The notes beneath the pieces were generated by a model. It had not been told where the DNA came from. It ran no database searches and saw nothing but the letters and a program-made list of their open reading frames with translations. A stretch of 64,000 bases of DNA from an uncultured Pelagibacteraceae bacterium. Lineage in GTDB: Bacteria > Pseudomonadota > Alphaproteobacteria > Pelagibacterales > Pelagibacteraceae. Shown here one piece after another: positions 26,258 through 33,174 of the stretch. Every line of letters starts with the position of its first letter. The stretch's first letter is position 1. A program made the position numbers and the translations under genes. The stretch is from NCBI GenBank assembly GCA_902588965.1, contig CACIRD010000003.1, positions 124,001 to 188,000 of the forward strand, in the 5' to 3' direction.

Positions 26258-28177
26258 CTAATTTATTTTGTTACTCTCTTCTTCATTATTAATAGGCAAT
26301 GGATCATCCAAGTCATTTGAATTGTTTTCATCTTCTTGCTCTCTTTTCTTTTTAAATCGAGCTTTGATAGATATCTGTTCACTGATTTGAGCAAGAAATG
26401 TTGATAGAAAATCTCTTTCGCCCTCTGTTCTAGTGAAATAAATATCAGCCCAGGATAACCAAAAATCATCCCAATGTTTCTCTGACTCTTCACTGCTTTT
26501 TGATGAAGCATAAACATTTTTAAAGTATCTATGATCCTCGTTTAAATATACCTCAATAGTTCTACCATGCTCCTCAAACTCAACCATAGGACCCTTTTGG
26601 CCTTTGTTAACTTTAGTTATGATGTAAGGTCTATCTCTATATTTTTCTACATAACGTGTCTTTGCTTGTTCAAGTGTGATATTTTCATCTTCAGCTATCT
26701 GTTTTTCTTTATCTTCTTGTTTCTTTTTAGCGAGATCTGTTCTATCTTTAAACTCACTAGTTGCAGTATCAGCACCTTGATTTAGTCTTGCCTGCTCTTG
26801 ATCAATTTCTGCTTGGGTTTTTTGATCAATACCATCTTCAGCTTGCTGTTTTACAAAAGCCTTTATTTCTTTTGACAATAACTCACCTTCATCTTCAACA
26901 GCATTTTCAAATTCTCTCATCTTTTGAAAGACATTGTTATCTTCAAGTGTCTTCATTATATAACTGCTAGGCTGAACATATTGTTTGGTTGTATTTACAT
27001 CAAAGTGCTCGTCTAACACTGGGTGAAAGTCTATTTCGCATTTAACATACCTAGTATTGTTTTGGAAATTGTAACCCATTCTTTTCACATCCATTTTTCT
27101 ACCAAGCCTTCTAAATATCAAACCATTATTTGATTTTATTGATTTAAAACGGAAACTTTTTTCATCTAGTTTAGCTTTACCCTCAACAGCAGATTTCCAG
27201 GTAGGCATGCTAGGTTTTGCAGGTTTACCATCCTCATCTTTTTCACAAAAAGCGAACACTCGAGGCAATCTAGAAATTCTAATTTTCAAGCTCGCCCTTT
27301 TTTCTCCACCGTGCTCTTCCTCTAGTGGTATAGTGTCCTCATAATAATGACTTGCATCAGATGGGCAAACTATATCATTAAATTTCCAAGAGTATTCTTT
27401 CATCCCTGTAGATACAAATAATGGATCACATGGAGCCACCTTTGTATCATTCACATAAATATTCGTAGCTTGTAAGAAACTTGTATAAGTTTCACCAAAA
27501 TCAGATAGTAAATCATTGGTCAATTTATCTAAAGCAACGGGCTTTATTCTGTCTAACTCTTCAAGATGAATTATTGTTCCACTTTTCATTTTGCTTACAT
27601 CAATACTTCCTAGCCTACTTCTGCTTTGAAGCACATTAGGTAACTTTGTTTTTTCAGGTTTAGATAATAATTTAGACAAATCAGGGTCATTTGAGCCTTC
27701 TATTGAGGTAAAATCAAATGTAACTTTATGCCAATCTCCATCTGTCGCTTTTGAGTATAAATGATATTTCTTTGACATACTTATACAAGCTGTCGGTAAT
27801 CCAAAACCATATTTACCAAAACCTTTTCTGCTGTCTTGTCTATGAGTCCCGCCCCATGTCACTGCTACAGTCAACATATCAGGTATCATCCCATGACCAT
27901 CATCAATTATAAAAACATCACTAACTCTATTTTTTTTTTCTAAATCCATCAGTGCATAATAGATATTTCTTGCACCTGCTTGCATTGAATTGTCATTTAA
28001 TTCGTTGAAAGCATAGGCACAACTTTTATATTTTATGTCTCTCATGCCTGACACTAGTGCATCTACAAACACGGGGCCGCTTAGATTACGCATTTTTCCT
28101 GATTTCAAAAAATCAAGCTGGCTCTTTAATTCAGGGTTTTCAATAAAGTCTTTTTGTATTTCTAATTCAGTTTTCAT
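26258..28177 (-). CDS. GHKL (Hsp90/MutL-type) ATPase
   Basis: 639 residues. The Bergerat ATP fold is clear in the first 150 residues: N box AFNELNDNSMQAGA, G1 box DDGHGM, and G2 lid GFGKYGFGLPTACISM. A transducer-like middle domain follows, then a long charged coiled coil (about residues 430-510, QAEIDQEQARLNQ region) and an acidic tail. It differs from MutL and HtpG outside the ATPase part. Its ATG is preceded by GAAAGGA, a strong ribosome site. Likely a dimerising, ATP-gated partner of the DUF4338 protein downstream; that is inference. Confidence 0.85.
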   Translation of the reverse strand: MKTELEIQKDFIENPELKSQLDFLKSGKMRNLSGPVFVDALVSGMRDIKYKSCAYAFNELNDNSMQAGARNIYYALMDLEKKNRVSDVFIIDDGHGMIPDMLTVAVTWGGTHRQDSRKGFGKYGFGLPTACISMSKKYHLYSKATDGDWHKVTFDFTSIEGSNDPDLSKLLSKPEKTKLPNVLQSRSRLGSIDVSKMKSGTIIHLEELDRIKPVALDKLTNDLLSDFGETYTSFLQATNIYVNDTKVAPCDPLFVSTGMKEYSWKFNDIVCPSDASHYYEDTIPLEEEHGGEKRASLKIRISRLPRVFAFCEKDEDGKPAKPSMPTWKSAVEGKAKLDEKSFRFKSIKSNNGLIFRRLGRKMDVKRMGYNFQNNTRYVKCEIDFHPVLDEHFDVNTTKQYVQPSSYIMKTLEDNNVFQKMREFENAVEDEGELLSKEIKAFVKQQAEDGIDQKTQAEIDQEQARLNQGADTATSEFKDRTDLAKKKQEDKEKQIAEDENITLEQAKTRYVEKYRDRPYIITKVNKGQKGPMVEFEEHGRTIEVYLNEDHRYFKNVYASSKSSEESEKHWDDFWLSWADIYFTRTEGERDFLSTFLAQISEQISIKARFKKKREQEDENNSNDLDDPLPINNEEESNKIN

Positions 28178-28194
28178 TTTTTTTCCTTTCTTTA

Positions 28195-28216
28195 GAGTGG
28201 CTCAAAAGAGCCACTC
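28195..28216 (-). promoter_or_regulatory. Perfect intercistronic hairpin before the GHKL ATPase gene
   Basis: GAGTGGCTC pairs with GAGCCACTC (9 bp, 4-nt loop) between the sigma-like gene stop and the ATPase start. On the minus strand it ends about 17 nt from the ATG, just upstream of the TAAAGAAAGGA ribosome site. It may stabilise or partly terminate the mRNA, or set the ratio of the two products. On the plus strand it is followed by GTTTTATG, but no plus-strand gene ends there. Confidence 0.7.
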
Positions 28217-28228
28217 GTTTTATGTTAT

Positions 28229-28840
28229 TTAAAAGTTCATGTTTCCAGAATAGTATCCCTCTAGAATCTTCTGAGCTTTGTTGTAAACGGAGTCTTTAAG
28301 TAAAAATGCTGTTCCAACACTTACTCCTAGCGTAGTAGCAGCTTTTTTTATTGAGTAATCATTATACATAAATAATCCCCAAGCCTTTTTTTCCAAAAGA
28401 TTAAATGTTTTGAAAAGTGCTTTGTGTAACTTTTTCTTAACATCGTAGCAAAATTCAAAATTTTGAAAATAACCACTACCTGTGATCTTATTTTGCTCCA
28501 TTATATTTTTTTTAACCTCTCTACTCTTAATATCCTCAGTTCTCTTAGATTTATAAAAGTTCCTAAGATGATTGTTAAGATAGGTTAAAATTGGATCATT
28601 AGATTTTTTTGATCTTCTGATATCAAATCTATCCATCCATTTTTTTTCCCAGGCCTTTGTAAAAAAGCCTTGAGCCAGATCCTCAATACCATCAGCATTT
28701 CTTCTATATCCAGATGATCTATCAAGTTTTCTGATACTATTTTTGATTTTAGGCATATATCGACTATATAATGCGCTAAAATCCGATCTCAGTTGCTCAA
28801 ACTGAGTATCATTTATGTGTGTGTTCGATGATTGTGTCAT
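28229..28840 (-). CDS. Sigma-70-like (ECF-type) protein
   Basis: 203 residues. Residues about 15-100 resemble sigma region 2 (IEDLAQGFFTKAWEK followed by FD...PILTYLNNHLRNFYK), and residues 145-195 resemble region 4 with a helix-turn-helix (DYSIKKAATTLGVSVGTAFL). It has a strong AAAGAAAGGAG ribosome site. First gene of a minus-strand operon with the GHKL ATPase and DUF4338 protein, so it could drive its own island's transcription or act as a structural DNA-binding component. Divergent from housekeeping sigmas. Confidence 0.65.
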   Translation of the reverse strand: MTQSSNTHINDTQFEQLRSDFSALYSRYMPKIKNSIRKLDRSSGYRRNADGIEDLAQGFFTKAWEKKWMDRFDIRRSKKSNDPILTYLNNHLRNFYKSKRTEDIKSREVKKNIMEQNKITGSGYFQNFEFCYDVKKKLHKALFKTFNLLEKKAWGLFMYNDYSIKKAATTLGVSVGTAFLLKDSVYNKAQKILEGYYSGNMNF

Positions 28841-28858
28841 CGTAACTCCTTTCTTTAT

Positions 28859-28939
28859 TTATAGGGTCACGAGACAAAGAATTCTGTATTCACAAACTGA
28901 TTTACTGGGGTCACTGTAGGATCCCCATTCAAAGTCCAT
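28859..28939 (-). CDS. Candidate 26-codon leader ORF of the sigma-like operon
   Basis: MDFEWGSYSDPSKSVCEYRI followed by LCLVTL and a stop 18 nt before the sigma-like ATG. It begins about 9 nt after the predicted transcription start and has AAGG three nt before its ATG. A GC-rich stem lies inside it. It could be a regulatory upstream ORF; equally it could be a chance frame. Confidence 0.3.
   Translation of the reverse strand: MDFEWGSYSDPSKSVCEYRILCLVTL
28906..28927 (-). promoter_or_regulatory. GC-rich hairpin in the leader of the sigma-like operon
   Basis: On the minus strand TGGGG-A-TC pairs with GACCCCA around loop CTACAGT, one bulged A. GTGACCC occurs here and again about 45 nt downstream in the leader, as direct repeats that could be protein-binding sites. 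Such GC-rich stems are rare in this genome. Confidence 0.5.
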
Positions 28940-28954
28940 GACCTTGTTTTAATC

Positions 28955-28983
28955 AATATAAACAATTTATATTAATAGGTAAA
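28955..28983 (-). promoter_or_regulatory. Predicted promoter of the sigma-like/GHKL/DUF4338 operon
   Basis: Minus-strand -35 TTTACC and -10 TATATT are separated by exactly 17 bp. Transcription would start near 28948, giving a leader of about 108 nt that holds the small ORF and the GC hairpin. No other convincing pair was seen in the 215-nt spacer. Confidence 0.45.
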
Positions 28984-29055
28984 GCAACAAAATATTTTTT
29001 TATTATCTTCACCTAAACATATATGTAAGATTTATCTTAAAATATTCAATATTTT

Positions 29056-29646
29056 TTAATTATTATTAACAATATAAAACTTAGGTTTTGCAGTAAAAAA
29101 TGGGTGTTTTTGACCAATCTTACTGTAAACAAGATAAAGAAGAATAACAGGTTTACCACTTTTAATTGAATAGTTATAACACTGAGCAGCATGCCTTTTT
29201 ATAGTTGAAGTCTTAATTCTGTTTGTAACCTTTAACTCCAGACAACAATCTCTTAAATTTTTGTTATTTATGTTTAATTTACTAATATTGAAGTCTGGAT
29301 AAATAGTTTTGTAGCTTTTATTTTTTTTAATTTTGTAGCTTTTTAAATTCAAAATTTTTCTTATCATAAGGGATTTAAATGCTTTAATTCCAGTTCTTAC
29401 AATCACGTTTATGGGTTGAGAACTTAATTTTATAATTTTTTCGGGTAATTTTCTTGTCTTTAAGTAATAAAGATCATTCGCATAATTTTCAGCTGAAGAA
29501 ATTGAAATATCATTTATTCTGTTTTCAAAATAAAATCTTATTGACTCTTCAATAATCTTTCCTCTGATCATACATGCCAAAGAATATTTTTTTTTTAATC
29601 TAAAATTCATTAACACTATATGTAAATTTAAATAAAATTTATTCAT
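29056..29646 (-). CDS. Putative PD-(D/E)XK nuclease-like protein
   Basis: 196 residues, basic. A PD...ExK arrangement is visible: IYPDFNI at about residue 114 and LELKVT about 20 residues later, followed by KRHAAQCYNYSIKSGKPVILLYLVY, which resembles the Q-x-x-x-Y helix and last strand of Cas4/RecB-type nucleases. The N-terminus may start later, at MNFRLKKKY. It points the same way as the sigma-like operon, separated by 215 nt with its own promoter. Assignment is by motif only. Confidence 0.5.
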   Translation of the reverse strand: MNKFYLNLHIVLMNFRLKKKYSLACMIRGKIIEESIRFYFENRINDISISSAENYANDLYYLKTRKLPEKIIKLSSQPINVIVRTGIKAFKSLMIRKILNLKSYKIKKNKSYKTIYPDFNISKLNINNKNLRDCCLELKVTNRIKTSTIKRHAAQCYNYSIKSGKPVILLYLVYSKIGQKHPFFTAKPKFYIVNNN

Positions 29647-29648
29647 AA

Positions 29649-29676
29649 TTGAATTTTTCTTGAAAAAAAATACATA
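29649..29676 (+). promoter_or_regulatory. Predicted promoter of the right-arm small-gene operon
   Basis: TTGAAT, 16 bp, TACATA. The start point would fall near 29683, which is exactly where the 16-bp leader stem begins. That agreement supports both the promoter and the RNA structure. Confidence 0.45.
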
Positions 29677-29681
29677 GAAGG

Positions 29682-29757
29682 TTGATGATTAAGTTCAAAC
29701 AATTATTTATACCTTTCTTTCATCTTATTGTCCCTGAACTTGATTATCAAAGAAAGG
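29682..29757 (+). promoter_or_regulatory. Structured leader with anti-Shine-Dalgarno segment
   Basis: TTGATGATTAAGTTCA (29682-29697) pairs with TGAACTTGATTATCAA (29735-29750) over 16 bp as plus-strand RNA, two of them G-U, so the structure favours this strand. In the 37-nt loop, CCTTTCTTT (29712-29720) is complementary to AAAGAAAGG (29749-29757), which overlaps the ribosome site of the next gene. The loop could thus close a pseudoknot or form an alternative hairpin that hides the ribosome site. No known riboswitch class was recognised. Confidence 0.6.
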
Positions 29758-29763
29758 AGAAAA

Positions 29764-29985
29764 ATGAACATAGAAAAAGAAGAGATAACTAGGGAAAATG
29801 TTATTAAGGCATTATGTGATTTAGCCCAAAAGGGAAAAATTGAAATTTTAGATATGCTTTGCAGGTCTACCAAATTCAAAGACCAACCTTTTACTACTGG
29901 TAGGTTAATTGATATGGGAAATAAGGAAATTTCCAAAAAGGAATGCCGCGATCAAAATAACTTTTTTGGTTTTAAATTAGATTAA
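29764..29985 (+). CDS. Small island protein, unknown function (first gene of right-arm operon)
   Basis: 73 residues from MNIEKEEITRENVIKALCDL; the longer track ORF starts inside the leader stem. A strong AGAAAGGAGA site is 4 nt from the ATG, much stronger than at most core genes here. The N-terminal half is a charged helix; the rest has two Cys and no known motif. Transcribed with four more small genes. Confidence 0.7.
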   Translation: MNIEKEEITRENVIKALCDLAQKGKIEILDMLCRSTKFKDQPFTTGRLIDMGNKEISKKECRDQNNFFGFKLD

Positions 29986-29986
29986 A

Positions 29987-30178
29987 ATGAGTGTAATTAG
30001 AGCTGCTAAATGTGAAATAGAGATTGAAGAACAAACTGATCTTGATAAAGATTTAGCAGCTGCTAAGTACATAGTTACTCTGAGTTATGAGCCAGAAGGC
30101 TTAGAAAGCAAAGAGATCATTTCAATAGTTTTAACAGATACTCTTCCTTATATAAAACAATCAAATGAAAAAAGATAA
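29987..30178 (+). CDS. Small island protein, unknown function
   Basis: 63 residues, mixed alpha/beta pattern (CEIEIEEQTDL, AAAKYIVTLSYEPEG). It starts one base after the previous stop and overlaps the next gene by 14 nt. No family recognised; context is the small-gene operon. Confidence 0.6.
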   Translation: MSVIRAAKCEIEIEEQTDLDKDLAAAKYIVTLSYEPEGLESKEIISIVLTDTLPYIKQSNEKR

Positions 30179-30344
30179 TTTAAACTTTGTTAGAGTGACA
30201 GTAGAGAAGCAATATGATGATCGAGATTATGAAGTTCAAGGAGTTTATGAATTTACGGCTGATATATATAAAAACTGTTTAATGACACCAGATGGAGACT
30301 TACAACAATTATTAAAAAATGTTCCTAGAAGGAAGTTACATTAA
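30165..30344 (+). CDS. Small island protein, unknown function
   Basis: 59 residues, below the track cut-off: MKKDNLNFVRVTVEKQYDDR then a beta-rich stretch and a C-terminal helix. It overlaps both neighbours (14 nt upstream, 1 nt TAATG downstream), the best evidence that it is translated. Confidence 0.6.
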   Translation: MKKDNLNFVRVTVEKQYDDRDYEVQGVYEFTADIYKNCLMTPDGDLQQLLKNVPRRKLH

Positions 30345-30739
30345 TGGTTTACGGTATATTTAGAGATCCTGATAATAAGTTTAAAAACTTAGAGGAAATC
30401 GTAGTAAATATTGAAAAATATTCATATGTTCTAGATTGGACTCATGCGAATATTCAAAGCGCACTCTGGAATTTTGAAAATCCCAAAATTGATAAAGAAA
30501 CAATAGACTTTTTTGTGAAAGATCTAAGAGATAATTTTAATAAAAGAGAAGAAGCTCATGCTAAATATTACTATTATAAATATGTAGATTTAAGAGCAGA
30601 AATGTTCAGATTGTTTATAGCTGGTACACCTGATAGTTTTCTAGAAGATCTCGAAAGACTTAAAAAAAAGAGCGGTATTAATAATATTTGGAAGTATGCA
30701 GAAGATAATAGCTGGTTAAAAAAAAATGAAAAAAAATAA
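30344..30739 (+). CDS. Island protein, unknown function
   Basis: 131 residues, mostly helical, with aromatic-rich segments (EAHAKYYYYKYVDLRAEMF) and a Lys-rich tail. Its ATG overlaps the previous stop, and its end overlaps the zinc-motif gene by 14 nt. No recognised domain. Confidence 0.65.
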   Translation: MVYGIFRDPDNKFKNLEEIVVNIEKYSYVLDWTHANIQSALWNFENPKIDKETIDFFVKDLRDNFNKREEAHAKYYYYKYVDLRAEMFRLFIAGTPDSFLEDLERLKKKSGINNIWKYAEDNSWLKKNEKK

Positions 30740-30932
30740 TATTATTATTTTTTCTGAATATTTTATGAGAAGACGCATTATTTATGAAGGGAAAATATAT
30801 AACAATGAAATAGTTGGAGAATGTTGTGAATGTAGCGGCATGGGTATCATCACCGAAACCTACCCAGAGACTATGTGTGCAGGTTGTGGTGGCACCGGTA
30901 TAATTTATTACGGTAAAGAAAATATAAATTGA
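30726..30932 (+). CDS. Small protein with two DnaJ-type CxxCxGxG zinc motifs
   Basis: 68 residues (or 55 if it starts at MRRRIIYEG). CCECSGMG and CAGCGGTG, ten residues apart, give the four Cys of one DnaJ-type zinc site. No J domain is present. Similar stand-alone zinc proteins act as RNA or protein-binding adaptors. It ends the coupled small-gene run, 32 nt before the RmuC-like gene. Confidence 0.7.
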   Translation: MKKNNIIIFSEYFMRRRIIYEGKIYNNEIVGECCECSGMGIITETYPETMCAGCGGTGIIYYGKENIN

Positions 30933-30964
30933 AATATAAATATAGGAGTATAACGTAGAGAATC

Positions 30965-32017
30965 ATGGATACATTAATAATTGTTTTAGTTGTGGCTGTT
31001 TTAATAGTTAATTTAGCCTTTTATTTTAAACTTAAAAAAGATCCTAAAACTGAAGATAGCGAAGTAGGCAAGTTAAAGGATGATATGAATGCTTTAAAAA
31101 GTTCATTAAGCGAATCTTTTAGCAGCATGAGTAAAGAAGTTGCAAAAGATATGACTGGTGCATTAACCAGAGTAGATGAAAAGGTTGCTTCATTCAACAA
31201 GCAAGTAGAAGACATTCAAACTAGTCAAAATAATTTTAGTAGGATATTAGCAGGAGTTAAACAATATGGTGGATTAAGTGAGTTTAGTTTAGCAAATCTT
31301 TTACAAGATTTATTGCCATCCTCGCAATATATTGCAAACGCAAAAATGAAACCTGAAGAAACCAGAGACCTGGTTGAGTTCGCCATTAAACTACAAAATA
31401 ATTATTTACCAATAGACAGTCATTGGCCAATTGAAAAATATAAGGCAGTTGATGAGGCATTTCAAAACAATGATAAAGATGCTCTGACTTCAGCTAGACA
31501 CGATTTAGCATCAGCTTTTAGAGCTAAATCAAAATCAGTAAATCAAAAATATATTAATCCGCCAATGTCCACAGATTTTGCTATAGTTTATGTTCCAATA
31601 GAAGGTTTGTATGCTGAGTTAGCAAGTTATAGAGATCCTAAAACTAAGGAACTATTGATGGAAGAACTAAGAAAAAAATACAAAATAACAATTGCAGGTC
31701 CAAATACAATGTGTGCATTGATACAATCATTTCATCTTGGGTTTCAAACGCTTCGTGTGCAGAAGCATGCAACTCAAATATATGATGATTTAAAAAATAT
31801 TACGACAAGATTTTCAAAACACTTTGATAATGTATTAGTCTTAAGAAAAAAGTTAGAGGAAGCAATGACAGTTGTTGATAGTTTTGGAAAAGATGCAAGA
31901 TCAATTACTAGAACTCTAGAAAATATTAAAGATCCAGATGGTGATGACAATCCTGATCCAGACTCACCATCGCCGGTGGCTGCATACGGACAAATAGATA
32001 AAAGAAAAGTATCCTGA
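30965..32017 (+). CDS. RmuC family DNA recombination-like protein
   Basis: 350 residues: N-terminal transmembrane helix (TLIIVLVVAVLIVNLAFYF), a coiled coil to about residue 95, then the RmuC core (SEFSLANLLQDLLPSSQY, LPIDSHWPIEKY, PPMSTDFAIVYVPIEGLYAEL, GPNTMCALIQSFHLGF) and an acidic Pro/Asp tail. RmuC has a restriction-endonuclease-like core and limits some DNA rearrangements. It is shorter than E. coli RmuC. It is 7 nt from the next nuclease gene. Confidence 0.85.
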   Translation: MDTLIIVLVVAVLIVNLAFYFKLKKDPKTEDSEVGKLKDDMNALKSSLSESFSSMSKEVAKDMTGALTRVDEKVASFNKQVEDIQTSQNNFSRILAGVKQYGGLSEFSLANLLQDLLPSSQYIANAKMKPEETRDLVEFAIKLQNNYLPIDSHWPIEKYKAVDEAFQNNDKDALTSARHDLASAFRAKSKSVNQKYINPPMSTDFAIVYVPIEGLYAELASYRDPKTKELLMEELRKKYKITIAGPNTMCALIQSFHLGFQTLRVQKHATQIYDDLKNITTRFSKHFDNVLVLRKKLEEAMTVVDSFGKDARSITRTLENIKDPDGDDNPDPDSPSPVAAYGQIDKRKVS

Positions 32018-32024
32018 TAAAATA

Positions 32025-32717
32025 TTGATGATAAAATGGAATAATAAATATATTTACCCAAAATCATTAAGATCATCAGAGGATGGATATAGAAAGTATT
32101 TATTTGGGAATGAAAAACTTCCATCGGTGACAAGTATACTTTCGATGACAAAGTCAGCTGAGGATAAAGCAGCATTAGAAAATTGGAAAAATAGGTTAGG
32201 GCACGCAGCAGCAAACAAAATTAAGAATGAAGCTTCAAGCAGGGGAAGTTCTTTACACGCATACGTAGAAAATTATTTGAACAATCGGGTCAATGAGAGT
32301 TTTTTTGAAAGCAACGAACTATATAAAAATATGGCTCATGAAATAATTAATAAAGGAATTATTGGAAGACTTGATGAAATTTATGGTACAGAAGTTACGC
32401 TTTTTTACCCAGAGAAGTATGCTGGTACAGCTGATTTGATAGGAGTTTATGAAGGAAAAATTTCCTGCATTGATTTGAAGCAAGCAAATAGGCCGAAAAA
32501 ATCTGATTATATTCAAGACTATTTTTTACAACTAGGAGCTTATACTCTGGCGCACGACGTTGTTCATGGTACGAAAATGGAAACAGGTATAATTTTGTTA
32601 TGTACGAAAGACATTTTATTTCAAGAATTTAAAATTGAGGGAACTGAATTAGAAATGTACCAAAATTTGTTCCTAGGAAGAGTTAAAAAGTTTTATGAAT
32701 TAAATAATATATCTTGA
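32025..32717 (+). CDS. PD-(D/E)XK exonuclease-like protein
   Basis: 230 residues. The nuclease core shows GTADLIGVYEGKISCIDLKQA (Asp, then D-x-K) and the trailing YIQDYFLQLGAY helix typical of Cas4/RecB/phage-exonuclease enzymes. A helical N-terminus with SVTSILSMTKS resembles phage-type exonucleases. Likely a 5'-end-processing or recombination exonuclease from a mobile source. Confidence 0.75.
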   Translation: MMIKWNNKYIYPKSLRSSEDGYRKYLFGNEKLPSVTSILSMTKSAEDKAALENWKNRLGHAAANKIKNEASSRGSSLHAYVENYLNNRVNESFFESNELYKNMAHEIINKGIIGRLDEIYGTEVTLFYPEKYAGTADLIGVYEGKISCIDLKQANRPKKSDYIQDYFLQLGAYTLAHDVVHGTKMETGIILLCTKDILFQEFKIEGTELEMYQNLFLGRVKKFYELNNIS

Positions 32718-32818
32718 CTTTAATTTTTTAATTTATAAAAGGAGTTAACGCTACTTGTTTAGATGCGAATGTCATAATAAATAAACAATCCCATTTTTAA
32801 ATAATTAGCAAAGTAATT

Positions 32819-33130
32819 ATGAATTTAGCAATTTGGGATATAGAAAGCTCTTCAGCATCCACAGATTTCGGAAGTATAATCGAGATCGGTGGCATACTTG
32901 TCGATGAAAATTTCAAGGAAAAAGACAGGTTTAATTTGAGATGTCGACTGCCTGAAGGTGAAATTCCTCAGGCATATAGCCTTATTATTAATAAGACAAG
33001 TGTAGACCAACTTACAAAAGTTAATTTAAGTCATTATCAAATGCTTGGAGAAGTTGAAAAAATTTTTAAGAGATGGTCTCCCGCCATATTTTTAGGGTGG
33101 TCCAATATAGGGCGGCTGCCCCCTCTTTAA
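32819..33130 (+). CDS. sbcB: Exonuclease I (SbcB-like), N-terminal fragment
   Basis: 97 exonuclease codons plus a short out-of-family tail. It begins MNLAIWDIESSSAST with the DxE of a DEDDh 3'-5' exonuclease and runs to FLGWSNIG, where E. coli-type ExoI continues to the FDDE motif. After Gly the frame enters the 50-nt hairpin insert and stops. The rest of the gene resumes at 33160 in a different frame. The fragment alone lacks the later DEDDh acids. Confidence 0.75.
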   Translation: MNLAIWDIESSSASTDFGSIIEIGGILVDENFKEKDRFNLRCRLPEGEIPQAYSLIINKTSVDQLTKVNLSHYQMLGEVEKIFKRWSPAIFLGWSNIGRLPPL

Positions 33131-33159
33131 CAGGAGGGGGTTAGTCGCTTTTAAAAAAA
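33110..33159 (+). other. 50-nt GC-rich hairpin insert splitting the exonuclease gene
   Basis: Between codons for Ile and Gly-Phe-Asp-Asp-Glu lie exactly 50 extra bases: GCGGCT and CCCCCTC on one side pair with GAGGGGG and AGTCGC on the other, then TTTTAAAAAAA. Removing 50 nt restores NIGFDDEMIRKEFF, the expected ExoI reading. The element carries stops and is not a multiple of three. The GC-rich stem plus T-run also looks like an intrinsic terminator. No second copy was seen in the window. Confidence 0.75.
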
Positions 33160-33174
33160 GGATTTGATGATGAA

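Noticed and set aside
26263-26517. 84-aa minus-strand ORF inside the GHKL ATPase 3' end
   Set aside because: It is in another frame of the ATPase gene on the same strand and its sequence is a shadow of that gene.
29682-29757. Assigning the leader to a known riboswitch class such as preQ1 or SAM
   Set aside because: Stem length and loop sequences do not match motifs I know; only the base pairing is claimed.
32718-32818. Possible small ORF between the PD-(D/E)XK gene and the exonuclease
   Set aside because: AAAGGAGTTAAC looks like a ribosome site but is followed only by frames of a few codons.
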